NCBI GenBank assembly: GCA_937879855.1
Contig: CALFMO010000066.1
Location: 124,001-188,000 of the forward strand
Direction: 5' to 3'
DNA from: an uncultured Acidobacteriaceae bacterium
GTDB lineage: Bacteria > Acidobacteriota > Terriglobia > Terriglobales > Acidobacteriaceae
Length of the DNA: 64,000 nt
The translations under genes were made by a program, and so were the position numbers. Below the pieces are notes generated by a model. That model saw nothing but the letters and a program-made list of their open reading frames with translations. It did no database searches and was not told the origin of the DNA. This document shows positions 16,144 through 25,466 of the stretch, in pieces; positions within the stretch are counted from its first letter, which is position 1; every line of letters begins with the position of its first letter.

Positions 16144-17961
16144 ATGCTCAACGTGCCAATCGAAATGCCGCATCAGACGTTCTTCTCCAGCAAAGAATAC
16201 GTCAGCGCCTGGGTGCAGGCATTTCCTGAGCGCGACGCACCTTTCGCGATAGCGGTCTCGGGTTCTGGTCCGCCGCGTACCGTCTGGGCGGTCGAAACTC
16301 CGCTTAGACTCGGGCGGAGGTATTTGTCATCCGGCCATAGCGATGATTTTTGCTGGAGCCCAGGATGGAATGGGGCGCTGGAGCGTTCAACCGTAAGGGA
16401 AATGCTTCGCCAACTCAAGCGGTTTCCTACCAATAGCTTCAAATGGCGGGTCAGGTTCGACCATGGAGTCCTCGCCGACGCTCTTTCATCCTTCGCTCTA
16501 GATTCCTATCGGGTGACGACTTACGTTCTTCCTTTGGAGTGCGGCTACGAAGCGATATTTGCGCAATACAACGATTCACGCCGTAATGAGATCCGAAAGG
16601 CTAAACGCCGTGGTTTGCTGATTCGCGAAACCTGTAGCGTGCAGGATCTAAGTGCATATCAGGAGATATACAGCAACCTTGCTCGGCAGAAGAATTGGGG
16701 CTTTGTCTATCCTTTGGAATTTACCTTGCACCTATTGAGATATCCGGAACGCGTGCGGTTCCTCGTTGCCGAACAGGATGGGCGGATCGTCGGCGGGGCG
16801 CTATTCGTAAGGGATGACCAATCTGTAGTGTACTGTCATGCAGCGACTGATCGGTCGAGGTCGGACCTCTTTGCTTCGTGCTCCCTTGTCGACGCCGGAA
16901 TAAAGTGGGCACTCTCTGTGCGGGCTGATTGCCTCAACCTCGGTAACGCTGGGAACGGCGTCAGGTTTCCTTTGGCTGAGTTTAAGCGCTCGTTCGGAGC
17001 TCAGGAGAAGTTTGACTGGGTCTTCCACTGGCATTCTCCTGTGTTTGCTTACGCGGCACGCATCAAACGGCGACTTTCATCCTTTATCAAGTCGACGGTG
17101 CTCTCCCGGAAGCGACTGGAGGACTCCAAGCAGCAAGTGAAAACCTCCCGCTTGCCGACGCTATGGGCAGAGCGCGCTAAGCTCGCCGAGTTGGACGCCG
17201 TTCTTTACGCAGGCGGTACACATCGGCAGAACCTGCTATTACATTCTGTGTCCTTGAGCGCTGCGGCGCGAGCGCAAAAATTCAAGCAGAAGATGCCAAC
17301 GTCGTTGCTTTTGGATTTTGGTTGCGGGAACGGCCGAATGAGTCGAATACTTGGGAATCAGGGATGGAAAGTACTTGGCAGCGAGATATCATTTGAGATG
17401 CTGCAAGCGGCGGTGCGATTGGGCCTCCCCGAGCACTCTTTAATATTTCAAACGGACGGCGTATCCATCCCTCTTGCGGACGAGTCCATCGACCTGATTT
17501 GGGCTTGCACCGTTCTTAAGTACAGTTTATTCCCAGCTGGGTCCCGGTGTCTTCATAACTGCCCGCAGATTGTCAAGGCGGGCGGTAGTTCTTCAAGTAG
17601 TGAGCAAGCGAATCTATTTATTGATAATGAGGGCACCGCCTACGCGCATATTGCTCGGGAAATGTACCGGATCTTAAAGCTCTCAGGCAGAGTGGTCCAG
17701 ATCGAGATATGGGTTAATTCGAAACCCGAAGTCTTTGTGGGCCCATTCCAACAAGCAGGTTTCGCATTGGTTGAGACCGGCGTCCTCCGGCGGTACACGG
17801 GATATCTAGAACGCAACCTGGAGCGTCTTCCCAGCCGCGTAGTCCCGGACAAGTGGGCTCTTACGATGGGGAAACTCGCGGCGGAACTGCGTTATCGATT
17901 CGACGACCCAAATCGGATCGGCGGCGGGTTTAAAGACTATTGCTTTGTATGGCGTAAGTAG
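16144..17961 (+). CDS. Fusion: FemAB-like/GNAT acyltransferase + SAM methyltransferase
   Basis: About 605 aa from ATG 16144; an in-frame GTG at 16114 is an alternative. Residues 1-~310 repeat the previous protein's fold (QYNDSRRNEIRKAKRRGLLI, GRIVGGALFVRDDQSVVYCH, LGNAGNGVRFPLAEFKRSFG). From ~375 there is a class I methyltransferase: LLDFGCGNGRMSRILGNQGW (motif I), IPLADESIDLIWACTVLKY and a post-motif region. The fusion suggests acylation and methylation of the same glycan. It lies between the two wzt genes. I know of no common family with this exact architecture. Confidence 0.78.
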   Translation: MLNVPIEMPHQTFFSSKEYVSAWVQAFPERDAPFAIAVSGSGPPRTVWAVETPLRLGRRYLSSGHSDDFCWSPGWNGALERSTVREMLRQLKRFPTNSFKWRVRFDHGVLADALSSFALDSYRVTTYVLPLECGYEAIFAQYNDSRRNEIRKAKRRGLLIRETCSVQDLSAYQEIYSNLARQKNWGFVYPLEFTLHLLRYPERVRFLVAEQDGRIVGGALFVRDDQSVVYCHAATDRSRSDLFASCSLVDAGIKWALSVRADCLNLGNAGNGVRFPLAEFKRSFGAQEKFDWVFHWHSPVFAYAARIKRRLSSFIKSTVLSRKRLEDSKQQVKTSRLPTLWAERAKLAELDAVLYAGGTHRQNLLLHSVSLSAAARAQKFKQKMPTSLLLDFGCGNGRMSRILGNQGWKVLGSEISFEMLQAAVRLGLPEHSLIFQTDGVSIPLADESIDLIWACTVLKYSLFPAGSRCLHNCPQIVKAGGSSSSSEQANLFIDNEGTAYAHIAREMYRILKLSGRVVQIEIWVNSKPEVFVGPFQQAGFALVETGVLRRYTGYLERNLERLPSRVVPDKWALTMGKLAAELRYRFDDPNRIGGGFKDYCFVWRK

Positions 17962-18009
17962 CATAGTTCTAAAGATAAGGAGCGTTGGGACAAGCGCGCC
18001 GGTTGCGAT

Positions 18010-19302
18010 ATGAAGAGTGATGTTGTGATCCGGGCTGAAGCCCTCGGGAAGAAGTACTTAGTCGGCCACGACGTTCAGCGTGAGCGTTACACAACGCTGC
18101 GCGAGGTGATTACTCGAAAGGTGAGGCGACTCGCTCGCATGGGTGCGAATGGCTTCCGGGCGACGATGGGCAGAGGCCACGAAGTAGAGGAGTTTTGGGC
18201 TCTCAAGGAGATTGATTTCGAAATAAAGCGTGGAGAGGTAGTCGGCATAATTGGCCGAAATGGTGCGGGTAAGAGCACTCTGCTGAAAGTACTCTCCCGC
18301 ATTACCGAACCGAGCGAGGGACGAGTTTCAATCAAGGGTCGAGTGGCAAGCCTGCTGGAAGTGGGAACAGGTTTTCACCCAGAACTGACCGGTCGCGAGA
18401 ACATCTATCTTAACGGTGCAATCCTCGGGATGGCGCGCGCCGAGATAAGGCGCAAATTCGATGAGATTGTCGCATTCGCCGAGGTGGAGCGATTTTTGGA
18501 CACTCCGGTAAAACGCTATTCCTCCGGCATGCATGTGCGATTGGCATTCTCGGTGGCGGCACATTTAGAGCCGGAGATTTTGATCGTGGACGAAGTGCTG
18601 GCCGTGGGAGATGCCGCATTTCAGGAAAAATGTATGGGAAAGATGAAAGGGGTCGCCAAGACGGAGGGCCGCTCAATTCTCTTTGTCAGCCACAATATGA
18701 TGGCGATCAAACAACTATGTCGCCGTGGGATTTGGCTTCAAAGCGGCGAGATTCGGAAGACGGGCCCGATTGATGAAGTTGTCGAAGCCTATACCGTAAG
18801 TGTTCACGACAAACTCCAATCCGGTATTTTTTCGCGTCATGCCGTTACGGGTGATGGGCGAGTCGAATTGGTTTCATATTCGGTCTCCAACCCAAATAGC
18901 AACGCTAACCTGCCTCTTACCACTAAGGAGGACATGTTATTTCGAATAAACTTGCGGGTTAAAGAGGACATCAGACAGTCGGCTTGTGGCATAAGCATAT
19001 TCAACGAGTTCGGCGTCCTCATGACTTCGATCAACACCGTTGAACTCGGAACTCCTTTTCCCCAGCTGGCCGCAGGAGACGCTACGGTATGCGTACGAAT
19101 TCGCGAGACGGTCTTCCTCCCGGGGTCTTATACGGCCAGCTTTTGGGTAATGAATCCCCAAGGGCACATACACGCGATGGCAGAGAACTCGATCGCGTTC
19201 GAGCTCGCACAGACGCCCCTTTACGGAACCTGTCAAGTTGACCATCAATGGGGCTGTGTCTATTCAGACGTTGAGTTCTCTGTTGCGCCGACGGCTACAT
19301 GA
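18010..19302 (+). CDS. wzt: ABC polysaccharide exporter ATPase Wzt, copy 2
   Basis: A 430-aa protein with the same ATPase core as copy 1 (GRNGAGKST, YSSGM, LIVDE), identical in residues 5-208. It diverges from ~209 on: GKMKGVAKTEGRSILFVSHN against GKMNAVAKSDGRTVLFVSHN. The Wzt_C domain (~275-430) is only distantly similar. No second Wzm follows. It may form an alternative transporter with the same Wzm and a different glycan-end specificity, or serve a permease elsewhere. The preceding ~48 bases contain aaggag upstream of the ATG as a weak RBS. Confidence 0.9.
   Translation: MKSDVVIRAEALGKKYLVGHDVQRERYTTLREVITRKVRRLARMGANGFRATMGRGHEVEEFWALKEIDFEIKRGEVVGIIGRNGAGKSTLLKVLSRITEPSEGRVSIKGRVASLLEVGTGFHPELTGRENIYLNGAILGMARAEIRRKFDEIVAFAEVERFLDTPVKRYSSGMHVRLAFSVAAHLEPEILIVDEVLAVGDAAFQEKCMGKMKGVAKTEGRSILFVSHNMMAIKQLCRRGIWLQSGEIRKTGPIDEVVEAYTVSVHDKLQSGIFSRHAVTGDGRVELVSYSVSNPNSNANLPLTTKEDMLFRINLRVKEDIRQSACGISIFNEFGVLMTSINTVELGTPFPQLAAGDATVCVRIRETVFLPGSYTASFWVMNPQGHIHAMAENSIAFELAQTPLYGTCQVDHQWGCVYSDVEFSVAPTAT
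18022..18635 (+). repeat. 614-bp direct repeat, wzt core, copy B
   Basis: Partner of 13927-14540. The match starts at codon 5 of both genes and stops within codon 209. The repeats flank a 3.5-kb segment with wzt1's C-terminal domain and both FemAB-like genes, so recombination between them would delete that segment or swap the C-terminal domains. Confidence 0.92.
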
Positions 19303-19315
19303 GTGGGGCCCTAGC

Positions 19316-20143
19316 GTGAATCATCAGCGTGAACTGAAAGAATTTTACGAACGAGCTGATCTCGAAGATCGGTATGAGCGGCAGTGGGGCTACGGTAACT
19401 CTGTCGCGGCGGAATACTGGGGCATGCGCGACCAGCTTGTGTTCGACGCCATCAATAACAAGTTCGGGAAACAGGTAGGCAATATCCGCGCGTTAGAAGT
19501 CGGCACAGGCTACGGACATGAGTTGGCGAAACTTCGCCGCGTCGGAGTTGCCTGGGAGAGTTTGACGGGAGTCGACTTCTTGCTTCCTCGCCTTAAACGA
19601 GCCAGTGAAAGTTATCCCGAAGTAAGCTTTTCTCTCGCTGACGCAGTGGCGCTGCCATTCTCTGATTCATTATTCGACTTGGTTTTGCAATTTACTTGCG
19701 TCATGCACGCTTTGACCCATGACGTGCAACGTGCGATGTGTGCTGAAATGATCCGCGTGCTGAGGCCTGGTGGCATGATTGTCTGGTGGGATTTGGCTCC
19801 GCTCCGATGGCGCACATTGTGTTTGCGACGGTTTCTGTTCGCAACAAGTAGCACCGCCAAATTGCGGGATCGCGCGACGAATATCCTGCAGACCTTTCGG
19901 GAGCTGAGTTCGTCAACGATTCGAAAGGAATCCTTGCAACACTGCTCTTCAGTAACGGCCCTGCTTGTCGATGTAGGCGATGTCAAGCCGTTATTCGAGA
20001 AGCTCGATGTGAGAGCTTTGCGCGCAGGGGTCGATTTTGAAGTTTGGCGCTCCCTCTGGCACCGCAGTCCAAAGTTGGCACGTCTTTTTTGGCGATCGGG
20101 CTATTTCTCTGGGCACTGTTTTGCAACAGCTTGCAAGCACTGA
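19316..20143 (+). CDS. Class I SAM-dependent methyltransferase
   Basis: About 275 aa from GTG 19316, 13 bases after the wzt stop. Motif I is ALEVGTGYGHELAKLRR, with the acidic residue in LTGVDFLLPRLKRASE, then VSFSLADAVALPFSDSLFDL and RVLRPGGMIVWWDLAPLRW. This is a Methyltransf_11-type fold. Probably O-methylates a sugar, or caps the chain end, whose modification would be read by the neighbouring Wzt C-terminal domain. That coupling is inference from known Wzt systems. Confidence 0.8.
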   Translation: MNHQRELKEFYERADLEDRYERQWGYGNSVAAEYWGMRDQLVFDAINNKFGKQVGNIRALEVGTGYGHELAKLRRVGVAWESLTGVDFLLPRLKRASESYPEVSFSLADAVALPFSDSLFDLVLQFTCVMHALTHDVQRAMCAEMIRVLRPGGMIVWWDLAPLRWRTLCLRRFLFATSSTAKLRDRATNILQTFRELSSSTIRKESLQHCSSVTALLVDVGDVKPLFEKLDVRALRAGVDFEVWRSLWHRSPKLARLFWRSGYFSGHCFATACKH

Positions 20144-20161
20144 ATTGGGAATTTTCGTCTC

Positions 20162-21343
20162 ATGAACAAGGAACTGGTTGGAATGCGCTCCACTGTTAGG
20201 AGGGTGGGGCGGCGAACGGCCCGTGCGTTAGTTGACGTGGCGTCCAGCCTTGGTAGCAGCCGTTTCATAGGGACCACGAAATGGCCGAGATCTCTGGAAG
20301 GGGATAGCGGAGAACTCTTGCCTCTTCGTTACTCCTATCGCGCGAGTCCGGAAGGCCTGATCGATTTCACCGCTCTACTACCAGGGCTAGACCTGTCGTT
20401 TCGGCTTCACACTATGTCCTTTACTAATGGCACCCTTGGCGCCGGCGACCTTCTGCTAGCCTGCAATCTTCCCGCCATAGAACGAGGCGACGTTCTTACG
20501 GTAAATGTGTTGGAGCCATCTCTCTCCCTGAATGGTTTGCGATTGCAGCCACAGGAAGCGCGGCATATCACGACCCGAAAATTTGTTTCGGAGATTCAGC
20601 AGAACTTTGAAGGTCGGCGATATAGTCGCCTGTGCACGCACTATCTTCCCTATGACGACAAGAAAATTGGCCAAGATTACTACTTCGGCGATGACTATGT
20701 CGACTATGGGAAAACCTCTCCTTCGGGCGGTCTGGCTCTTCTAAAACGATACGCGGCCCATGGGCGGCTCCTGGACATCGGTTGCGCTCTAGGAATATTT
20801 GCAAAGGCATTTCTCGATGCTGGGCTAGATGTATGTGGCACAGACATTTCGGAATTCGCCATTGAACAGGCGAGTCTATTGGTGGGCGCGAATCGAGTCA
20901 GGCGCGCAGACCTCGACGCCGACGACATACCTTTTGAAGGATATTTCGACACAATTTGGATGTCAGACGTAATCGAGCATTTCGCTGCTCCACAAGCCGT
21001 ATTGGCGAAAGTTTCCTCACGGGCGCGAAAGGGAGCTCTGCTTTTTCTGCACACAAGCAATAGCGATTCGCTAACGCATCGACTTTTTGCAAAAGACTGG
21101 GAAGGATACTCGGACTATTCCCATCATGGTGTAGACCAAGTCACATGCTCGAGCCTTCGCGCCTGGATGGATGAGTTTGGTTGGGAAATTATTCATTGGG
21201 AATGCGGAAACATCTGGGCTGAGGGGTGTGATCCGGTACTGATGCGCCTGAAGGAGATCTTCGGACTAATACCGGAACTGCGTGTATTTCTCGAAGAGAT
21301 GGAACTCGGTGACGCGATCCAATTGGTGGCGCGTAAACGATAG
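20162..21343 (+). CDS. SAM-dependent methyltransferase with N-terminal extension
   Basis: A 393-aa protein. The C-terminal ~220 residues are a Methyltransf_23-type domain: YAAHGRLLDIGCALGIFAKA, VCGTDISEFAIEQASLL, DTIWMSDVIEHFAAPQAVLA, GALLFLHTSNSDSLTH. The N-terminal ~160 residues form an extra beta-rich region without a recognised motif, possibly for glycan binding. Follows another methyltransferase by 18 bases. Likely modifies the exported polysaccharide. Confidence 0.82.
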   Translation: MNKELVGMRSTVRRVGRRTARALVDVASSLGSSRFIGTTKWPRSLEGDSGELLPLRYSYRASPEGLIDFTALLPGLDLSFRLHTMSFTNGTLGAGDLLLACNLPAIERGDVLTVNVLEPSLSLNGLRLQPQEARHITTRKFVSEIQQNFEGRRYSRLCTHYLPYDDKKIGQDYYFGDDYVDYGKTSPSGGLALLKRYAAHGRLLDIGCALGIFAKAFLDAGLDVCGTDISEFAIEQASLLVGANRVRRADLDADDIPFEGYFDTIWMSDVIEHFAAPQAVLAKVSSRARKGALLFLHTSNSDSLTHRLFAKDWEGYSDYSHHGVDQVTCSSLRAWMDEFGWEIIHWECGNIWAEGCDPVLMRLKEIFGLIPELRVFLEEMELGDAIQLVARKR

Positions 21344-21399
21344 CATTGTTCAATTTCAATGTTTGTTTGCCCGCTCGATCCAATTAAGCAATCAGGCGC

Positions 21400-22377
21400 A
21401 TGAAAGTTCTCGTCACCGGTGCAGGCGGTTTCATCGGAAGCCACGTGACCGAGTTGCTGTTGCGCGAAGGCCACCAGGTGCGAGCGCTGGCTCGTTATAA
21501 CGGCCGAGGCGACATCGGACATCTAAACTCTCTGCCCGCAGAATTGCTCGATCGTCTCGACATTCGACTGGGAGATGTGACCGATCCGTTTCTGATGCGT
21601 GATCTGGTCGACGATTGCGAGAGCGTCCTGCACCTCGCAGCTCTCATCGGCATTCCTTATTCCTACGTCGCTCCGGCCTCCTATGTCGCAACCAACGTGA
21701 GCGGTACGCTCAACGTTCTGGAGGCCTGCCGGCAGGCCAAGGTACGGCGCGTCATCGTTACTTCTACGAGCGAAGTTTACGGAACGGCCGTCTACACTCC
21801 CATCGATGAGAAGCATCCCCTGCAGGGCCAGTCGCCGTATTCGGCGAGCAAAATTGCCGCCGACAAGCTGGCTGAATCTTACTTTCGCAGCTTTGACGTT
21901 CCGGTGGCGACTTTACGGCCATTCAATACGTTCGGTCCCCGGCAGTCGGCGCGGGCAGTCATTCCCACGATCCTGATACAGGCCTTAGGCGGTGCGCGTG
22001 AAATCGAACTGGGCAATTTGGAAGCTACGCGCGATCTCACCTTCGTGACCGACACGGCGCGCGCATTCTTGCTCGCGCTGACTGCTGCCGACATCGAGGG
22101 CCAAACGATCCAGTTCGGCCGAGGTGAGGCGTTCTCAATCCGCGAAATCGCGGCCCTGTGCCTGAAGATCACCGGCAGCCAAGCCAAAATCATTACGTCC
22201 AAGCGGCGATTGCGACCAGAAAAAAGCGAAGTGGGATTGCTCCTCTGCGATTCGGCGAGAGCACAGGCGCTGCTGGGATGGACTGCCCAAGTTTCCCTGG
22301 AAAGCGGGATAAAGTTGACGGCAGATTACATTCGCCCTCGCCTTTCGCAGTATCGGCCGCGCGACTATTCCATATGA
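21400..22377 (+). CDS. LegB-like NAD-dependent sugar-nucleotide 4,6-dehydratase
   Basis: A 325-aa extended SDR. Rossmann motif VTGAGGFIGSHVTELLL, then HLAALIGIPYSYVAPASYV, TSTSEVYGTAVYTPI, the catalytic YSASK, and RPFNTFGPRQSARAVIPTI. The last two blocks are close to the LegB family, which dehydrates a GDP/UDP-GlcNAc-type donor to its 4-keto-6-deoxy form. The next two genes (nucleotidyltransferase, DegT aminotransferase) fit LegX/PtmE and LegC roles. No NeuB/LegI-type synthase is in the window, so the end product is probably an amino-dideoxy hexose rather than a nonulosonate. Overlaps the next start by ATGA. Confidence 0.82.
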   Translation: MKVLVTGAGGFIGSHVTELLLREGHQVRALARYNGRGDIGHLNSLPAELLDRLDIRLGDVTDPFLMRDLVDDCESVLHLAALIGIPYSYVAPASYVATNVSGTLNVLEACRQAKVRRVIVTSTSEVYGTAVYTPIDEKHPLQGQSPYSASKIAADKLAESYFRSFDVPVATLRPFNTFGPRQSARAVIPTILIQALGGAREIELGNLEATRDLTFVTDTARAFLLALTAADIEGQTIQFGRGEAFSIREIAALCLKITGSQAKIITSKRRLRPEKSEVGLLLCDSARAQALLGWTAQVSLESGIKLTADYIRPRLSQYRPRDYSI

Positions 22378-23153
22378 GAGAGGAATCCGCAGCAACGCCG
22401 AGCAACTCTCGCGCCGCCCACGGCCTGCGCACCGTCATACTGGCGGGCGGAAAGGGAGTGCGCCTTCAACCCTTCACCATCAACTTTCCCAAACCTCTGG
22501 TTCCGCTGGGTGACATCCCTATTATTGAAGTGCTGATTCGGCGGCTTATCACATTCGGACTGACCGACGTCACTTTGACGCTCGGTCATCTTGCCGGCCT
22601 GATCAAAGCCTATTTTCACCATCGCCAGGAATTGTCTCGTCAGCTGACATTGCATTTCGTGGAAGAGGACGAACCCACCGGGACCGCGGGATCGCTGGCG
22701 CTTGTCCCTGATCTGACAGATACGTTTCTGGTCATGAACGGCGACGTGCTCACAGATTTGAATTTTGACGAACTGGTTTCGTTTCATCGGCGCGAGAAGG
22801 CAGCGCTTACCATTGCAACGCACCGGCGAATCGTCAAAATTGATTTTGGCCTGCTGGATTTTGGAGAGGATCATCGCGTGACCGGTTATCGCGAAAAACC
22901 GGAATATCGCCACGACGTCAGTATGGGCGTTTACGTTTACGAACCGAGAGTGCTGCGCTTTATCGAGCCAAAGAAGTATCTCGACTTTCCTGATCTTGTG
23001 CTGAAGTTGGTTCGCGCGGGGGAAAAAGTCTGTGCCTGGCCTTTTGCGGGGCTTTGGCTCGATATCGGACGTACGCACGATTATGCCGAGGCCCAGCAAC
23101 TTTTCGCCGACAAACCGAAAGTGTTTCTCAACGAAGAGCCGGAGGAGATTTAG
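22374..23153 (+). CDS. Sugar-phosphate nucleotidyltransferase
   Basis: About 259 aa from ATG 22374, which overlaps the upstream stop by ATGA. The nucleotide-binding signature is TVILAGGKGVRLQPFTINFP followed by KPLVPLGDIPIIEVLIRRL. FLVMNGDVLTDLNFDELVSF gives the metal-binding Asp, and WLDIGRTHDYAEAQ ends the domain. It activates a sugar 1-phosphate to NDP-sugar, probably for the neighbouring dehydratase and aminotransferase. No C-terminal CBS or beta-helix domain is present. Confidence 0.87.
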   Translation: MREESAATPSNSRAAHGLRTVILAGGKGVRLQPFTINFPKPLVPLGDIPIIEVLIRRLITFGLTDVTLTLGHLAGLIKAYFHHRQELSRQLTLHFVEEDEPTGTAGSLALVPDLTDTFLVMNGDVLTDLNFDELVSFHRREKAALTIATHRRIVKIDFGLLDFGEDHRVTGYREKPEYRHDVSMGVYVYEPRVLRFIEPKKYLDFPDLVLKLVRAGEKVCAWPFAGLWLDIGRTHDYAEAQQLFADKPKVFLNEEPEEI

Positions 23154-24314
23154 TTGCCGACCTGGAATATTCCGCTAAGCGATCTGGATTACGGCCAGGA
23201 AGAAATGGACGCGGTCGCGCGCGTACTGCGAAGCAAATGGCTTTCAATGGGGCCGGAAGTTGAAAGCTTCGAAGCGGAATTCGCCGCCATGCAGGGTGCG
23301 AAATACGCGCTGGCGGTTTCCAGTGCGACTGCCGGACTTCATCTCGCTTACTTAGCGGCCGAGATTGGACCCGGCGACGAAGTCATCCAGCCCGCCCTGA
23401 ACTTCATTGCCGCGGCGAACATGACTGTCGCCTGTGGGGCTACTCCCATTTTTGCCGACATTATTAGTCTCGCCGAGCCGACCATCGATCCTGCTGACGT
23501 GGCACGTTTGATCACCCCGCGAACCAAGGCCGTCGTGGTCATGCATTACGGTGGAAATCTGTGCCGAATGGCTGAATTGCCGACGTTACGCCGGGAACGA
23601 AATATAGCTCTCATTGAAGACGCCTGCCATGCCCTCGGCGCTCGCTACCAGGATCCGCGTGGGCGGCCACCGCATGGAACAATGGCCGGAACGATTGGAG
23701 AGATTGGGACGTTTTCGTTTTTTGCCAACAAGAACCTCGTCACGGGTGAAGGCGGCATGGTTGTTACGAATCACGACGATCTCGCGGCCAAGGCGCGACT
23801 GTTTCGGTCGCACGGCATGACTTCTCTGACGTGGGACCGTCATCGAGGTCACGCCAGCAGTTATGGGGTCGTATCTCACGGCTACAATTACCGCCTTGAC
23901 GAACTCCACGCCGCACTCGGTCGCGTGCAACTCAAGAAACTATTGGGCAATAATGAACGTCGCCGAAAATTACTCTATGGCTACAAGAACGCGATCGATT
24001 CAATGCCTGGATGGATCATGCCATTCGGCGAATCCATTGGAGCTTCTGCCGGACATCTCATGGTCGCGGTTGCACCCAACTCGACGGCGCGCCAGGAGGC
24101 GGTGGATCGCTTGCGGAGCGCGGCGGTTCAGTCAAGCCTGCACTATCCTTGCATCGCGGACTTCGGGGCCTTCGCGAAGCAGACCAATCAACCGCTGCCG
24201 ATCACGCGCGAATTTGTGAGCAAAGCAATCACGCTGCCGCTATATCCCACCATGGCCGAGAAGGACATATATAAGGTGTGCGACGTGATTGGGACGCCGG
24301 TTAATAAGGTTTAA
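23154..24314 (+). CDS. DegT/DnrJ/EryC1/StrS-family PLP aminotransferase
   Basis: A 386-aa enzyme. It starts at TTG 23154, directly after the upstream stop; the family N-terminus IPLSDLDYGQEEMDAVARVL begins at residue ~5, so this start is well placed. The Schiff-base lysine is in TFSFFANKNLVTGEGGMVVT. AVSSATAGLHLAYLA and LIEDACHALGARY are the PLP-binding blocks. It transfers an amino group to the 4-keto sugar made by the LegB-like dehydratase, yielding a 4-amino-4,6-dideoxy sugar. Confidence 0.88.
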   Translation: MPTWNIPLSDLDYGQEEMDAVARVLRSKWLSMGPEVESFEAEFAAMQGAKYALAVSSATAGLHLAYLAAEIGPGDEVIQPALNFIAAANMTVACGATPIFADIISLAEPTIDPADVARLITPRTKAVVVMHYGGNLCRMAELPTLRRERNIALIEDACHALGARYQDPRGRPPHGTMAGTIGEIGTFSFFANKNLVTGEGGMVVTNHDDLAAKARLFRSHGMTSLTWDRHRGHASSYGVVSHGYNYRLDELHAALGRVQLKKLLGNNERRRKLLYGYKNAIDSMPGWIMPFGESIGASAGHLMVAVAPNSTARQEAVDRLRSAAVQSSLHYPCIADFGAFAKQTNQPLPITREFVSKAITLPLYPTMAEKDIYKVCDVIGTPVNKV

Positions 24315-24320
24315 AAATCG

Positions 24321-25463
24321 ATGAACCACAGTCCCAATTCTCCGATGCGTGTTCTAGTAATCGGTCGCTTCACCTCCATTCACACTATTCGATTTGCCGA
24401 AGAACTACAGAGACAGGGAATGGATGTTGCGGCTTTATACATTGGGCCAGCAAAGTCCCATCCGAACGTGCGCGTCTACCACGTGGAGAAGAACATGCGG
24501 ATTTTTGGCATCCCGCACACTGCAACGCTCGGATGTTTGCTGTACCTTCGGAACGCTATCCGTGACTTCCGCCCGGATATTATTCACGTCCAAGATGATG
24601 CGAGGATTCCGCGCTGGCTAAGTTTCGTCTGTCCACCCAACGTGCTGAGAGCCTACACAAATTGGGGGCACAATTCGGCGATTGCGAATGCTCGGAATTT
24701 CCAAAAAGGCCTTGCGGAAACCGATCTAGTGACATCCGACGCGCCGGATGTTCTCGAAGAAATCGCGCGTTTTGCCCCGCGTGCCCGGCAAGAGATAGTG
24801 CGCTTCGCGGCTGACCCAGGAATGTTTTCTCCCGGCGAACCGGACCAATCGATAGTGGACCAATACGGACTGAACCCTGAGGGCTTGTACATCATAAGCC
24901 CGCGGTCAATTCGGCCGGTCTACAATCAAATGACTCTGATTCGCGCGCTGCCTCCTATAGTAAGAATGTTTCCAGATTTGCAGATCATTCTCAAACATCA
25001 CCATGTCGACAATTATGACGACTCCAGCGACTACGAGAAGCAAATCCGCGACGAGGCGAAACGATTGAACGTTTGGGACCGAATAATCCGGCTCGATCAC
25101 CTGCCCTATGCTCATCTGTGCCAACTCTTCCGATTATGTCGTGCCGCGGTGTCAATCCCGCTTGAGGATGGATTCCCTGCGACCATCTTCGAGGCAATGG
25201 CATGTGGGTGTCCGCTTATTGTGTCGAACGATAGAAGCTATGATGGTGTGGTCGTCGATGCCGTGAATTGTCTGACGGTTGAACCTACCGACACGATCGC
25301 GCTTACGAGCGCTCTAACGCGCATTTTATCGGATTCAAACTTTGCAAGGCGCATTCGGGAAGAAGCTTTGAAGACGGTTTGCGAGAAGGGTGATTTCAAA
25401 AAAGAAATCTCTCGGTTAACTCAGACTTATCGATCGCTGATTCAAACGCGCATGCAAACCTAG
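24321..25463 (+). CDS. Glycosyltransferase family 4
   Basis: A 380-aa GT-B protein: VLVIGRFTSIHTIRFAEELQ at the N-terminus, donor-domain ISPRSIRPVYNQMTLIRALP, and the E-x7-E-like PLEDGFPATIFEAMACGCPL. Six bases after the aminotransferase stop, so it is translated from the same mRNA. It may transfer the amino sugar made by the preceding genes; this is inferred from position only. Confidence 0.85.
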   Translation: MNHSPNSPMRVLVIGRFTSIHTIRFAEELQRQGMDVAALYIGPAKSHPNVRVYHVEKNMRIFGIPHTATLGCLLYLRNAIRDFRPDIIHVQDDARIPRWLSFVCPPNVLRAYTNWGHNSAIANARNFQKGLAETDLVTSDAPDVLEEIARFAPRARQEIVRFAADPGMFSPGEPDQSIVDQYGLNPEGLYIISPRSIRPVYNQMTLIRALPPIVRMFPDLQIILKHHHVDNYDDSSDYEKQIRDEAKRLNVWDRIIRLDHLPYAHLCQLFRLCRAAVSIPLEDGFPATIFEAMACGCPLIVSNDRSYDGVVVDAVNCLTVEPTDTIALTSALTRILSDSNFARRIREEALKTVCEKGDFKKEISRLTQTYRSLIQTRMQT

Positions 25464-25466
25464 CTT

